Both the position numbers and the translations under genes were made by a program. From the NCBI GenBank assembly GCA_937910785.1, contig CALDLG010000128.1, positions 1 through 14,002 on the forward strand: a stretch of DNA of 14,002 nucleotides, read 5' to 3'. Within the stretch, counting starts at the first letter, position 1; each line of letters starts with the position of its first letter. The notes beneath the pieces were generated by a model. It did no database searches, was not told where the DNA came from, and saw only the letters and a list, made by a program, of their open reading frames with translations. Origin of the DNA: an uncultured Lachnospiraceae bacterium (GTDB lineage Bacteria; Bacillota; Clostridia; Lachnospirales; Lachnospiraceae). Positions 4,955 through 13,878 of this stretch are shown piece after piece.

Positions 4955-6577
4955 TTATACCTCTGACTCTCTGACAATCTTTCTTATCTTCAGTACCATC
5001 GACGGCGCTACGGAAAGCTCATCAATTCCCATGCGAAGAAATTCTTCTGTCAGTTCCAGATCTGCTCCCAGCTCACCGCAAATACCGACCCACTTCCCGC
5101 ATTTGTGCGCATTTTCCGTCACCATTCTAAGCATTCTCAAAATCGCTTTATGATGCGGATTATAGAAATCGTCCAGTCTCTCATTCTGTCTGTCCACCGC
5201 CAGTGTATACTGCGTCAGATCGTTGGTTCCGATACTGAAAAAGTCCACCAGCTCCGCCAGCTCATCGCTTACCATAACTGCTGCCGGTGTCTCGATCATA
5301 ATGCCCTGTTCCGGCATTTTATACGGAATTTCCTTTTCCTTGAGCTCCGCCTCCACTTCCGATACGATAGCCTGAATCTGCCGCACTTCTTCTACGGAAA
5401 TAATCATCGGATACATGATGGAGATATTACCGTATACGGCTGCACGAAGCAATGCTCTTAGCTGAGTCTTGAAAATATCCGGCTGCTTTAAACAGATTCT
5501 GATTGCCCGGTACCCCATCGCCGGATTATCTTCCCTGCCAAGATGAAAATAATCCACCTGCTTATCCGCTCCGATGTCCAGTGTACGAATAACCACCTTC
5601 TTGCCGGCCATCGTCTGTGCCACCTGTTTATATGCCTGAAACTGCTCTTCCTCCGTCGGGAAGTCATCCCTGCCAAGATACAGGAACTCGCTGCGGAACA
5701 GCCCAATTCCTCCCGCATCATTTTCCAGCACATAACCAACATCCGAAACACTGCCGATATTCGCAAAAATATGAATCTTCCTGCCGGAACGCGTCACATT
5801 TTCCTTTCCTTTTAATGACTGCAGCAGCCGGTATTTTTCCTGCTCCTCCTGAATCTTCTTCTCCGCTTCGGCATAAATATCCTCGGATGGGTCAAAGATC
5901 ACTTCTCCCTTCAGGCTGTCCACCACAGCTTTCATTCCCGTATGTATTTCATTCAAATCCACCTCTACGCCGATCAGCGCAGGAATATTCATCATTCTTG
6001 CCAGAATTGCCGTATGAGAATTCGTTGAACCATGCACCGTCACAAAAGCAAGAATTTTTTCCTTATCCATCTGCACCGTCTCACTGGGGCTTAAATCATC
6101 GGCCACAATAATTGACGGCTCCATATCGGTCAGGCTCATATCCTCCCGGCCCGTCAGATTACGCACAAGACGGTTCGAAATGTCTTTTATATCCGCCGCT
6201 CTTGCTTTCATATAGTCATTGTCCATTCCCGCGAACATTTCCGAGAAATTGTCTCCGGTGACTGCAACCGCATATTCCGCATTCACCATCTCTGTCCGTA
6301 TCATATTATGGATAGCATCCAGATAGTCTTCATCTTCCAGCATCATCTGATGCACTTCGAAGATTGCGGCGCTGGACTCTCCCACTTCTTTCAGCGCTTT
6401 GTCATAAAGCTTCTGAAGCTGCGCCTTCGCCTGCTCTCCTGCTTTGTCTACCCGGACAATTTCAGCATCCGCATCCGTAATCTTCGTTCTTTTAATCGAT
6501 TGATCGTCTTTTCCAAGAACTGCCACAGGCCCCATGACAATTCCCTTATAAACTGCTTTACCGGATAATTTCAACAT
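4955..6577 (-). CDS. ptsI: PTS enzyme I (phosphoenolpyruvate-protein phosphotransferase)
   Basis: This cytoplasmic enzyme takes phosphate from PEP and passes it to HPr, the first step of sugar uptake by the PTS. The 540 residues are close to the usual EI length. The HPr-binding helical domain and the phospho-His domain come first, with the active-site His188 in GSTNSHTAILAR (183-194). The PEP-binding TIM barrel follows, with FRSEFLYLGRDDFPTEEEQ, RTLDIGADKQ, NPAMGYRAIR, GTNDLTQYTLAVDR and the catalytic Cys500 in GICGELGAD. All key residues are intact. The ATG at 6577 has a purine-rich upstream region (AAGGAGG 12 nt, GGAAAGAAG closer). It has its own promoter and a strong terminator. No ptsH (HPr) gene lies next to it, unlike the common ptsHI operon, so HPr must be encoded elsewhere. 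Confidence 0.97.
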   Translation of the reverse strand: MLKLSGKAVYKGIVMGPVAVLGKDDQSIKRTKITDADAEIVRVDKAGEQAKAQLQKLYDKALKEVGESSAAIFEVHQMMLEDEDYLDAIHNMIRTEMVNAEYAVAVTGDNFSEMFAGMDNDYMKARAADIKDISNRLVRNLTGREDMSLTDMEPSIIVADDLSPSETVQMDKEKILAFVTVHGSTNSHTAILARMMNIPALIGVEVDLNEIHTGMKAVVDSLKGEVIFDPSEDIYAEAEKKIQEEQEKYRLLQSLKGKENVTRSGRKIHIFANIGSVSDVGYVLENDAGGIGLFRSEFLYLGRDDFPTEEEQFQAYKQVAQTMAGKKVVIRTLDIGADKQVDYFHLGREDNPAMGYRAIRICLKQPDIFKTQLRALLRAAVYGNISIMYPMIISVEEVRQIQAIVSEVEAELKEKEIPYKMPEQGIMIETPAAVMVSDELAELVDFFSIGTNDLTQYTLAVDRQNERLDDFYNPHHKAILRMLRMVTENAHKCGKWVGICGELGADLELTEEFLRMGIDELSVAPSMVLKIRKIVRESEV

Positions 6578-6619
6578 ATCTTCTTTCCGCCTCCTTTTCC
6601 TGATTTTCCTTATACTATG

Positions 6620-6648
6620 ACCATATCATAGCCACCGGGAAAAGACAA
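6620..6648 (-). promoter_or_regulatory. ptsI promoter (extended -10)
   Basis: On the minus strand TTGTCT (6643-6648) and TATGGT (6620-6625) are spaced by 17 bp. TGA just before the -10 gives an extended -10 element. It lies between the methyltransferase stop and ptsI and would start transcription roughly 35 nt before the ptsI ATG. ptsI can therefore be transcribed separately from the genes upstream. Confidence 0.65.
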
Positions 6649-6657
6649 CGCCGCTTT

Positions 6658-8034
6658 TCATATTTTTTCCAATACGACAATGCTTTCGCGGAGAGAATCT
6701 TTCAAATATGGATATCTCCGTATCTGTTGTCCGGAGGTTTTGGCAATACGGCATACGATAATCTCGCTGACCGCAAAACCGTAATGCTCCGCAATTGCTG
6801 CAAGAAACAGGTCTGTCGGCACAATTCTTCCAAGATATGCGCTCTGATCCACGACGATATAGCATTTTTTCCCCGGCGGCAGAACAGCTCCGCTCTCTTC
6901 GATCACCTTTTCCATATCCGCAAAATACCCTTTCAGCATTTTGGGTACTTTTCTTGTGCGTCCGTCTCTTTTTCCGGTTCTGCTTTCTTTCTCCGGTATC
7001 GCCCCTTCTATTTCATCTGCCATCCACGCGACAAAATCCCTCACGGCACTGCGCTCATCACATCTCCCAACAAAAGATTCTACCGCCTGCTGCCTGTATA
7101 TTCCGATCCCTTTCATATCCGCCGCATAATCGGCCAGGATAACTTCCATTTTATAGGACTCAAAATAATCAAAAGAGTTCGCGTAAGGCGGCGAATACAT
7201 AATCGCTCCGGGCGTCCTGCCTATCTGTGCCGCATGCCGTTCAACGGTTTCCCGCAGCTTCTTCGCGTCTCCGCAGTCGAGAATGGATACCAGTTCCGGA
7301 GATATTCTGTGCCGTTCAATATCCGAAAGCATTTCACCCGCCTTTAACAGATAATAAGTCTCCACTTCTCCGGTCTCTGCTGCCGACCTTTTCAGCCCGT
7401 TCCCATCTCTTTTTCTGTCGGAAACCGCTTCTATCATACAGATATAAGCACAGAAAAAAAATTCATACAGCTTCGTTCCAAGCCGCTCTTTCTGCCCGTC
7501 CAGTACCTGGCGGACGGACAGCAGCCTCCTGAAATTATGCTCGTTGAAAAACTTGCGGACTTCCTGATATTTTTCCAGGTAAGCCTGCTCCGGCTCGGTT
7601 CGACGCATACATTCCACAAGCTCCGGCAGCATCCGGCGAAGCCGCGCGACCTCTTCGTCCGTATAGCTTCTGCATTTGACGCCCGAAAGGAATGCCGACA
7701 CCGGATTAATATCGATGCCGATGCCGGAATAACCATTTAACGCCGCTTCCACAACCGTAGTCCCGCTCCCGCAGAACGGGTCCAGAACATATTCGCCTTC
7801 AGCAATCCCGCATCGGATCAGAAGCTCCCTGATCAGGGTATGGGAAAATCCTTCCCGATATTTAAACCATCCATGATACGGCACATCTCTGTTTTCGGAG
7901 AAGTTGACAAGCCGGCTGAAAAATTCCACTTCGTCCGTTACCGCAAATCTGCTCTCCAGCCCATAAATAAACTCTTTCAGATTCCGATTCGAATACACGC
8001 CATATTCGTCAATAACATCCGTCAGCATATGCAT
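6658..8034 (-). CDS. SPPY-type DNA methyltransferase (probable N4-cytosine or N6-adenine), orphan
   Basis: This AdoMet-dependent methyltransferase has 458 residues. The chain has a motif X-like segment (GWFKYREGFSHTLIRELL, 55-72), then motif I for AdoMet binding (DPFCGSGTT, 85-93, then GIGIDINP). After about 185 residues that may hold the target-recognition region comes motif IV, SPPYANSFDYF (281-291). SPPY is typical of amino-methylating DNA enzymes, most often N4-cytosine; the base and recognition site cannot be told from sequence. ATG 8034 has GAGG just upstream; a second ATG at 8028 is equally possible. It starts 22 bp after the glycosidase stop, suggesting co-transcription. No restriction endonuclease is visible in the window, so it appears to be an orphan or regulatory methyltransferase. 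An RNA methyltransferase is less likely, given SPPY. Confidence 0.8.
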   Translation of the reverse strand: MHMLTDVIDEYGVYSNRNLKEFIYGLESRFAVTDEVEFFSRLVNFSENRDVPYHGWFKYREGFSHTLIRELLIRCGIAEGEYVLDPFCGSGTTVVEAALNGYSGIGIDINPVSAFLSGVKCRSYTDEEVARLRRMLPELVECMRRTEPEQAYLEKYQEVRKFFNEHNFRRLLSVRQVLDGQKERLGTKLYEFFFCAYICMIEAVSDRKRDGNGLKRSAAETGEVETYYLLKAGEMLSDIERHRISPELVSILDCGDAKKLRETVERHAAQIGRTPGAIMYSPPYANSFDYFESYKMEVILADYAADMKGIGIYRQQAVESFVGRCDERSAVRDFVAWMADEIEGAIPEKESRTGKRDGRTRKVPKMLKGYFADMEKVIEESGAVLPPGKKCYIVVDQSAYLGRIVPTDLFLAAIAEHYGFAVSEIIVCRIAKTSGQQIRRYPYLKDSLRESIVVLEKI

Positions 8035-8056
8035 GCACCCTCTTTCGTAACCCTGC

Positions 8057-10837
8057 CTACCATTCCGGTTTCTTTTCCTCGCGCTCTACGACAATCGTTT
8101 CTATCTGCATTCCGCTTTCCGCAAAATATAATTTCAGGTAATTGCTGATACTGATAAAAAATCCTAATGACTGTTCGATCTCCGTATATTTTCCATTCGT
8201 TCCGTTCAGTGTCGTCGTTCCCTGCAGCTTGCTGTTTGCAAAAACAGATACCGATACCTGGGCAAGCTCGGAAGCATCCACCTTCGCCCGGATACGGAGC
8301 TTATAAAAGCCCGGTTCCTTCGTATGAAGCCCGCATGAAAATGTCTGGCCCTTGCCGGTATCGATCACTTTTCCGTCAAACTCCAGCTTTTCATCCAGCG
8401 CATACCACTCCATATCCACATCCGTGATCGTTTCTTCCGCCATATTCTTTGCAGCATCCAGTTCTTCCTGGCTGAGACGTCCAAGGCTTCTGTCCATGAC
8501 AGGGGAGCGCATCAGCACGCCCAGTATATTGGAGGCACACCTCACCAGATCGGCACGCTTTAAAGCCCCTTTCCGCAGACTTTCCTCCAGATTGTCCCCT
8601 CCGGAATTGCTCTCGGAATCCCGCACTACCATATACACATCATTCTGACTCCGCACCATAGCTGCCAGGTTTTCTCTCACAGGCGTCTGCCCCTCATCAT
8701 TAATTTCCGCCCACCAGTCGGTCATAACCAGTCCTTCATAATGCCACTCGTTCCGAAGAATCGTTGTCAGCAGATCATAATTTCCGGCAGTCCAGATGCC
8801 GTTAATCCCGCCGTATGTCGTCATAATCGCATAGGCTCCGCCTTCTTTTACAGCGATTTCAAAGCCTTTCAGGTAAATTTCCCGCAAAGCGCGTTCCGAT
8901 ACAACAGAATTATACAGTCTGCGGTGATATTCCTGGTTATTGCACGCGAAATGCTTCATGGCCCCGGTTACCTGATACTTCCGCATACCCCGAAGCTGTG
9001 CCGCCGCCATCTTACCGGTTAGCAGCGGATCTTCCGAAAAATATTCGAAGTTACGTCCATTCAACGGATGCCTGTGAATGTTCATGCCGGGTCCCAGCAA
9101 AATATCAATGCGATTCTTTCGAAGCTCCGCTCCTTCCATCTCATAAAGCTGTTCGGAAAGTTCCTCATTAAAGCTGCATGCCAGACAGGTCCCGTTGGGA
9201 AGGCAAAATGCATAGGTCCCACAGTCCATCCGGATACCGGAAGGGCCGTCCGCACAACATCCACAGGGAATTCCATAATCCTCCAGCGCCTTCGTAACAC
9301 CGCCGAATGCGGACGCTGTTCCGGGCGTTACTTTGGGAGAACACATTCCCTCGCCCCGGACGATACAACATAACTCCCCGTCACTGAGCTGTCCGATAAA
9401 TTCCTCCATGGAAATCTTTTTGTCATAAACATCCGCCAGCTTATATCCTTTATCTCCTGTACAGGGTACATCCGGCTTCGCTTCTTCCTGATATTTCTCC
9501 ATCATGCTGCGGGTACGCAGAGGTGCCTTCTCCCAGACGATCCGCAGCTTTCCTTCCTCCGTCTGCTCCGGTTTCATCCGCTCAAATTCCTCCACCGGCG
9601 CAAGCGCCTCCGTACAGCGCTGCGTCACCTCGGACGTTTCCAGTTCCATAAATCCGGCCGGCTCCGCGCTTCTGACATCTGTTCCCACATAGAACTGATA
9701 TCTCCCGGCTTCCAGAACATAACAGGATTTGTTCCCTGTCACGCCGCTGTCATCATAGGATGCCAGAGACTCTTTCTTCACTTCCAGACGAAGCTCCTGT
9801 TCCTCTCCCGGTTTAAGACACTTTGTTTTTCCAAACGCAGTAAGGCTTCTGGACGGTTTCCCAATCTTTCCCTGCGGCGCCTCTGCGTAAACCTGTATAA
9901 CCTCTTTCCCGGCAAAGTCTCCCGTATTTTTTACCCTGACGCGGAAAATGCAGCTGTTCTCCGCGGATTCCATATCGCTGGAAACTTCAAAAGAAGTATA
10001 GGAAAGTCCGAATCCGAACGGATACTGTACTTTTGCTTTCGCCTCCTCAAAGGTTTCGAAATAACGGTACCCCACATAAATATCTTCCGGGTACCGGTCT
10101 CCCTCTTCTCCGCCAAAATTGGCAGCAGCCGGATAATCCTCCTCCGACCTTGCAATCGTATCCGCCAGTTTGCCGCATGGACTGATTCTGCCCATCAGAA
10201 TATCCGCTGCGGCATGACCGCCTTCCATGCCGCCCTGCCATATGTAAAGAACCGCCTGCGGACGGTAAGTCTCCACCCACTTCATGTCGATGATACTGCC
10301 CACATTCAATGCCACGATAACCTGATCGAATGCCGCGCATACCTGTTCCATCATTTTCTCTTCGCCTTCGGACAGATAGAAACTTCCTTTCTCCCCCCTG
10401 GCATCCCGGTCTTCTCCCGCCGTACGGCCGATAATAATCAGCGCCACATCGCTTTCCTTCGCAATCTTACCGACAAACTCAGCATCAAGCGGCATTTCCT
10501 CCTGACTCCATGGCTCCTGTGCCCAGCCCTGGCCCCGGTCAAAGGGATGCTCCTTCATCCATTCCCGATAGGTCTGTTCCAGCTCCTGATTCAGTTCCAG
10601 TTTCTCTTCCTTTAACGCATCCAGAATACCGACCACATATTTTGTATTGATCAGCCCGCCGGAACCGGTTCCGCTTTTATAATAATCAAATTGAATTCTT
10701 CCGAATACAGCCAGCTTCCCGCCTTCCTTTAAGGGCAGCGCATTCTTCTCATTCCGCAGAAGGACCGCACCCTCCGCCGCTGCTTTTCTTGCCGTCCGGG
10801 CATATGCATCCCAGTCTATTTCATATCTGTTTTTCAT
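8057..10837 (-). CDS. GH3 beta-glucosidase-type glycoside hydrolase with permuted domain order
   Basis: This probable exo-acting beta-glycosidase cleaves oligosaccharides inside the cell; no signal peptide or transmembrane segment is seen in its 926 residues. Domain order is the reverse of usual GH3. First comes the GH3 C-terminal-type domain (EGAVLLRNEKNALPL near 22-36, GRTAGEDRDARGEKG near 137-151, CGKLADTIA to YVGYRYF near 221-260). An FnIII-like domain follows (about 285-390, VKNTGDFAGKEVIQVY). The GH3 N-terminal-type catalytic barrel comes last, with GRNFEYFSEDP near 593, Lys628-His629 in KHFACNNQE and the nucleophile Asp707 in VMTDWW. Such reversed enzymes are known from rumen and gut clostridia. 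The ATG at 10837 has AAAGGAG 11 nt upstream. It lies 47 bp after the sensor kinase and 22 bp before the methyltransferase, probably one transcript. Substrate linkage (glucoside, xyloside or other) is not determinable here. Confidence 0.93.
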   Translation of the reverse strand: MKNRYEIDWDAYARTARKAAAEGAVLLRNEKNALPLKEGGKLAVFGRIQFDYYKSGTGSGGLINTKYVVGILDALKEEKLELNQELEQTYREWMKEHPFDRGQGWAQEPWSQEEMPLDAEFVGKIAKESDVALIIIGRTAGEDRDARGEKGSFYLSEGEEKMMEQVCAAFDQVIVALNVGSIIDMKWVETYRPQAVLYIWQGGMEGGHAAADILMGRISPCGKLADTIARSEEDYPAAANFGGEEGDRYPEDIYVGYRYFETFEEAKAKVQYPFGFGLSYTSFEVSSDMESAENSCIFRVRVKNTGDFAGKEVIQVYAEAPQGKIGKPSRSLTAFGKTKCLKPGEEQELRLEVKKESLASYDDSGVTGNKSCYVLEAGRYQFYVGTDVRSAEPAGFMELETSEVTQRCTEALAPVEEFERMKPEQTEEGKLRIVWEKAPLRTRSMMEKYQEEAKPDVPCTGDKGYKLADVYDKKISMEEFIGQLSDGELCCIVRGEGMCSPKVTPGTASAFGGVTKALEDYGIPCGCCADGPSGIRMDCGTYAFCLPNGTCLACSFNEELSEQLYEMEGAELRKNRIDILLGPGMNIHRHPLNGRNFEYFSEDPLLTGKMAAAQLRGMRKYQVTGAMKHFACNNQEYHRRLYNSVVSERALREIYLKGFEIAVKEGGAYAIMTTYGGINGIWTAGNYDLLTTILRNEWHYEGLVMTDWWAEINDEGQTPVRENLAAMVRSQNDVYMVVRDSESNSGGDNLEESLRKGALKRADLVRCASNILGVLMRSPVMDRSLGRLSQEELDAAKNMAEETITDVDMEWYALDEKLEFDGKVIDTGKGQTFSCGLHTKEPGFYKLRIRAKVDASELAQVSVSVFANSKLQGTTTLNGTNGKYTEIEQSLGFFISISNYLKLYFAESGMQIETIVVEREEKKPEW

Positions 10838-10884
10838 TTTGTATCATTCTCCTTTCAGCCAGCCTGTGGCCGGATCATAAAAAT

Positions 10885-13878
10885 CTACTTCAAAATCTCC
10901 CGCAGCTGTTCAAACAGCTTCTCCGTATCGATCGGCTTCGCAATATGCCCGTTCATTCCCGCGTCAAATGCCGCCTTTCTGTCTTCATCAAATGCATTGG
11001 CCGTCATGGCAATAATTGGAATATCCGCATACGCGCTGTCCTTCATCGCCCTGATCTGTCTGGCCGCTTCATACCCGTTCATGATCGGCATCTGAATATC
11101 CATCAGGATCAGATCATAGCGACCGGGCTCGGCCGCCCTGATTTTTTCTACCGCAACGCCCCCGTCATCGGCCACATCCATCGCAAATCCCGCTTCTCCA
11201 AGAATTTCCAGTGCAATTTCCTGATTGATCTCATTATCCTCAACTAACAGAATCTTCTTCCCTTCGAAGGATATTACGTCTTCCGGAAGCTCCTCCTCCT
11301 CATCCTTCAGTACAAACGGGGATTCCAGAATTTCCCGGAGCTCCGACAGGAATATCGGTTTGGAACAGAACGCTGTGACGCCCGCATTCCTTGCCTCTTC
11401 CTCGATATCCGACCAGTCATAGGCTGTCAGAATAATAATCGGCTTGCCGTCTCCGATGATCGAACGGATGCGTCTGACTACCTCGATGCCGTTCATATCC
11501 GGCATCAGCCAGTCTATGATATAGGCCGAATACTCGTCGTTCTGCTCCTCCGCCAGTTTAACGCGAAGCACCGCCTCTTTGCCTGACGTTGTCCAGTCCG
11601 GCCGCATCCCGATGATGGAGAGCATCTGCGTCACACTGGAACAGGTATTGAAGTCATCATCGGCCACAAGCGCTCTGAGCCCCTTTAACTGCGGGACCAC
11701 TTCCTGTCCTACCGGTCCGGAGCATGTTCGAAGCTGCAGCGCCACCGTAAAGGTCGAACCTTTTCCCTCTTCACTGGCAACAGAAATCGTACCGCCCATC
11801 ATATCCACGATATTTTTGGTGATCGCCATGCCAAGGCCGGTCCCCTGAATTCCGCTGACCGTACTCGTACGCTCCCGCTCGAACGGCTCGAAAACATGTT
11901 CCTGGAATTCTTTGCTCATACCGATTCCGGTATCCTTTACCTGGAATTCATAGGAGGCCCACCCATCCGGCGCATTTCCCTTCTGCAGAATACGAACGCT
12001 CACGATGCCTCCGGGCTTGGTAAACTTCATCGCATTGCTCAGAAGATTCAGCAGAAGCTGATTCAGCCTGAGCTTGTCGCAAAGTACATTTTCGTTTACC
12101 ACATCCGCCGTATCAATATAAAACTCCAACTGCTTTGCGGTGATATCCGCCTGCACGATCGTCTTTAAATCGTGCATAATCTCCAGAAGGGAAGTCTCTT
12201 TTTCCTCGATCTTTACCTTTCCGCTTTCGATACGGCTCATGTCCAGAACATCGTTGATCAGGCTGAGCAGGTGATTGCTGGATGTCGTGATCTTGGCCAG
12301 ATAATCCTGCACCTGTTCCTTATTATCAATGTGCGTTGCCGCAAGCGACGTAAATCCGATAATCGCATTCATCGGTGTCCTGATATCATGGGACATATTG
12401 TTCAGGAAGGTAGTCTTTGCCCGATTTGCATGCTGAGCCGCCGCAAGTGCATCCTCCAGATCAATCTTCTGCTTTTCCAGCCTTTCCTCCATTTTTTTCT
12501 CATCGTCTATATCAACGAAAAGGCCGACGAAGGTAACCGGAGATCCGTCTTCCCTTCTTGAAAGTCTTCCGGCCGCATGGAACCATCGGCATCCGGCATT
12601 CTTTGTATACAGCCGGTATTCCACATTATAGTTCTTTTCTCCGGTATAATCCTTTACCGTATCCCAGAATTCTTTCAGCGCCCATTCCTTATCCTGTTCA
12701 TAAAGCAGATCCGACCAGGACTCCAATCGATTCGGGAACTCTTCTTCCTTCTCATATCCCACCATTTCACGGAAAACATCCGACCAGGTACAGGATATGA
12801 TTTCCGCTTTCTCATTAAATTCCATACTCCAGAGGCCGGAACCCATTGCCGTGTGAATATTATCCATCGCCTCCTGTTCCTTTTCGATCTGGGCATAAGC
12901 GGCTCTGATCCTGGCGCCGTCAGCCTTCTCCTGTTCCAGCTGAAATCTGGCATTCCTTCTGGACTGAAGAATCAGAAGCAGAAACACGACGAACATAGCC
13001 ACTACCGTAATAACGATCTGAACGGCTCCACGCAGCATCATACCGGAACTGATAGAGCTGATCTGCTCGCTGATGACATTGTCCCGTATCAGAATCGTCA
13101 TCATCCAGTCCGTTCCCTCTACCGGAAGATACGAAAGCGTCTCTCGCAGCCCCCGGTAAACAAACGTAACCTCCCCGGCTATTCCGTTCGTAAAATCGCT
13201 TTTCATTTCTTCATAGCTGAATCCACTGTCAAAGTCCGCATCCAGAAGCGCAGAAAGAAGATTGGTTCCTGTCTGGAGATTTCCAAAATCGTTTACCGTC
13301 AGATCCTCACCGTTGCGATGGTACAAACTGCAGTAAGTCTCATTATTGCTTGTCTGCAAAGTCAGAGAGCTCAGCATTTCGTCAATGTTAATCTGAGTAA
13401 AGCATATCTTTATCTGTGAACCCTGAAAAACAATATCCTCCACGGGTACCGCAAGCACTACCTGTTTTCTCGCTCCATATAGATTCGTTGTGCTGATAAC
13501 AGGTTTCTCCAGTTCTCCGGCGAGAAAACCGTATCTGCTGAGCCCCGATGTTGTACTGTGCTCCGTATAAACAATCCCGTTTTCATCTACCAGCGCGAAC
13601 TTATCCACACCATAGAGCCGTTTGATCTTTCCCAGAAAAGCCCGCAGTGTCTCCTGTGATTCCAGATCGGATTCCTCCAGAATCGTAAGCGCATTTTCCA
13701 TGTAGGAAAAATGGTTCTTCAGCTCCTCGGAAACAACCTGTGCCCTTCGTCCTGCCAGCTCCTCCAGGTAAAATTCGCTGACTCTGTTCACCGCCATATT
13801 CGTGCTGATTCTTGCACGATTGGATACCCATCCCATCGTAATGAGAAGAATCGCCGCAATGATAATACCTCCCACCAC
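10885..13878 (-). CDS. Membrane hybrid sensor histidine kinase with PAS and two receiver domains
   Basis: Numbered from GTG 13878 (997 residues), this kinase has transmembrane helix 1 at about 3-22 and an extracytoplasmic sensor domain at about 23-275, likely Cache-like by size and position. Helix 2 is at about 281-303, followed by a PAS domain (about 340-460, ending FVGLFVDIDDEKK). HisKA has the phospho-acceptor His497 in MSHDIRTPMNA, and HATPase has NLLSNAMKF, DTGIGMS and GTGLGMA. Two receivers end the chain, with Asp789 in IIDWLMPDMNG and Asp927 in LMDIQMPIMNG. No DNA-binding output or HPt domain is attached, so it must signal to other proteins. The 5' end is doubtful. No ATG occurs in frame, GTG 13878 has no ribosome site at normal distance, and the frame stays open and protein-like (KQRKQTVTYAVVGG) back to a TGA at 13981-13983. 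It may sense a signal controlling the adjacent glycosidase, but only position suggests that. Confidence 0.9.
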   Translation of the reverse strand: MVGGIIIAAILLITMGWVSNRARISTNMAVNRVSEFYLEELAGRRAQVVSEELKNHFSYMENALTILEESDLESQETLRAFLGKIKRLYGVDKFALVDENGIVYTEHSTTSGLSRYGFLAGELEKPVISTTNLYGARKQVVLAVPVEDIVFQGSQIKICFTQINIDEMLSSLTLQTSNNETYCSLYHRNGEDLTVNDFGNLQTGTNLLSALLDADFDSGFSYEEMKSDFTNGIAGEVTFVYRGLRETLSYLPVEGTDWMMTILIRDNVISEQISSISSGMMLRGAVQIVITVVAMFVVFLLLILQSRRNARFQLEQEKADGARIRAAYAQIEKEQEAMDNIHTAMGSGLWSMEFNEKAEIISCTWSDVFREMVGYEKEEEFPNRLESWSDLLYEQDKEWALKEFWDTVKDYTGEKNYNVEYRLYTKNAGCRWFHAAGRLSRREDGSPVTFVGLFVDIDDEKKMEERLEKQKIDLEDALAAAQHANRAKTTFLNNMSHDIRTPMNAIIGFTSLAATHIDNKEQVQDYLAKITTSSNHLLSLINDVLDMSRIESGKVKIEEKETSLLEIMHDLKTIVQADITAKQLEFYIDTADVVNENVLCDKLRLNQLLLNLLSNAMKFTKPGGIVSVRILQKGNAPDGWASYEFQVKDTGIGMSKEFQEHVFEPFERERTSTVSGIQGTGLGMAITKNIVDMMGGTISVASEEGKGSTFTVALQLRTCSGPVGQEVVPQLKGLRALVADDDFNTCSSVTQMLSIIGMRPDWTTSGKEAVLRVKLAEEQNDEYSAYIIDWLMPDMNGIEVVRRIRSIIGDGKPIIILTAYDWSDIEEEARNAGVTAFCSKPIFLSELREILESPFVLKDEEEELPEDVISFEGKKILLVEDNEINQEIALEILGEAGFAMDVADDGGVAVEKIRAAEPGRYDLILMDIQMPIMNGYEAARQIRAMKDSAYADIPIIAMTANAFDEDRKAAFDAGMNGHIAKPIDTEKLFEQLREILK

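Noticed and set aside
12577..13419. Plus-strand 280-codon frame over the sensor kinase
   Set aside because: It is antisense to the PAS and sensor region of a well-supported gene, without a recognisable motif or ribosome site.
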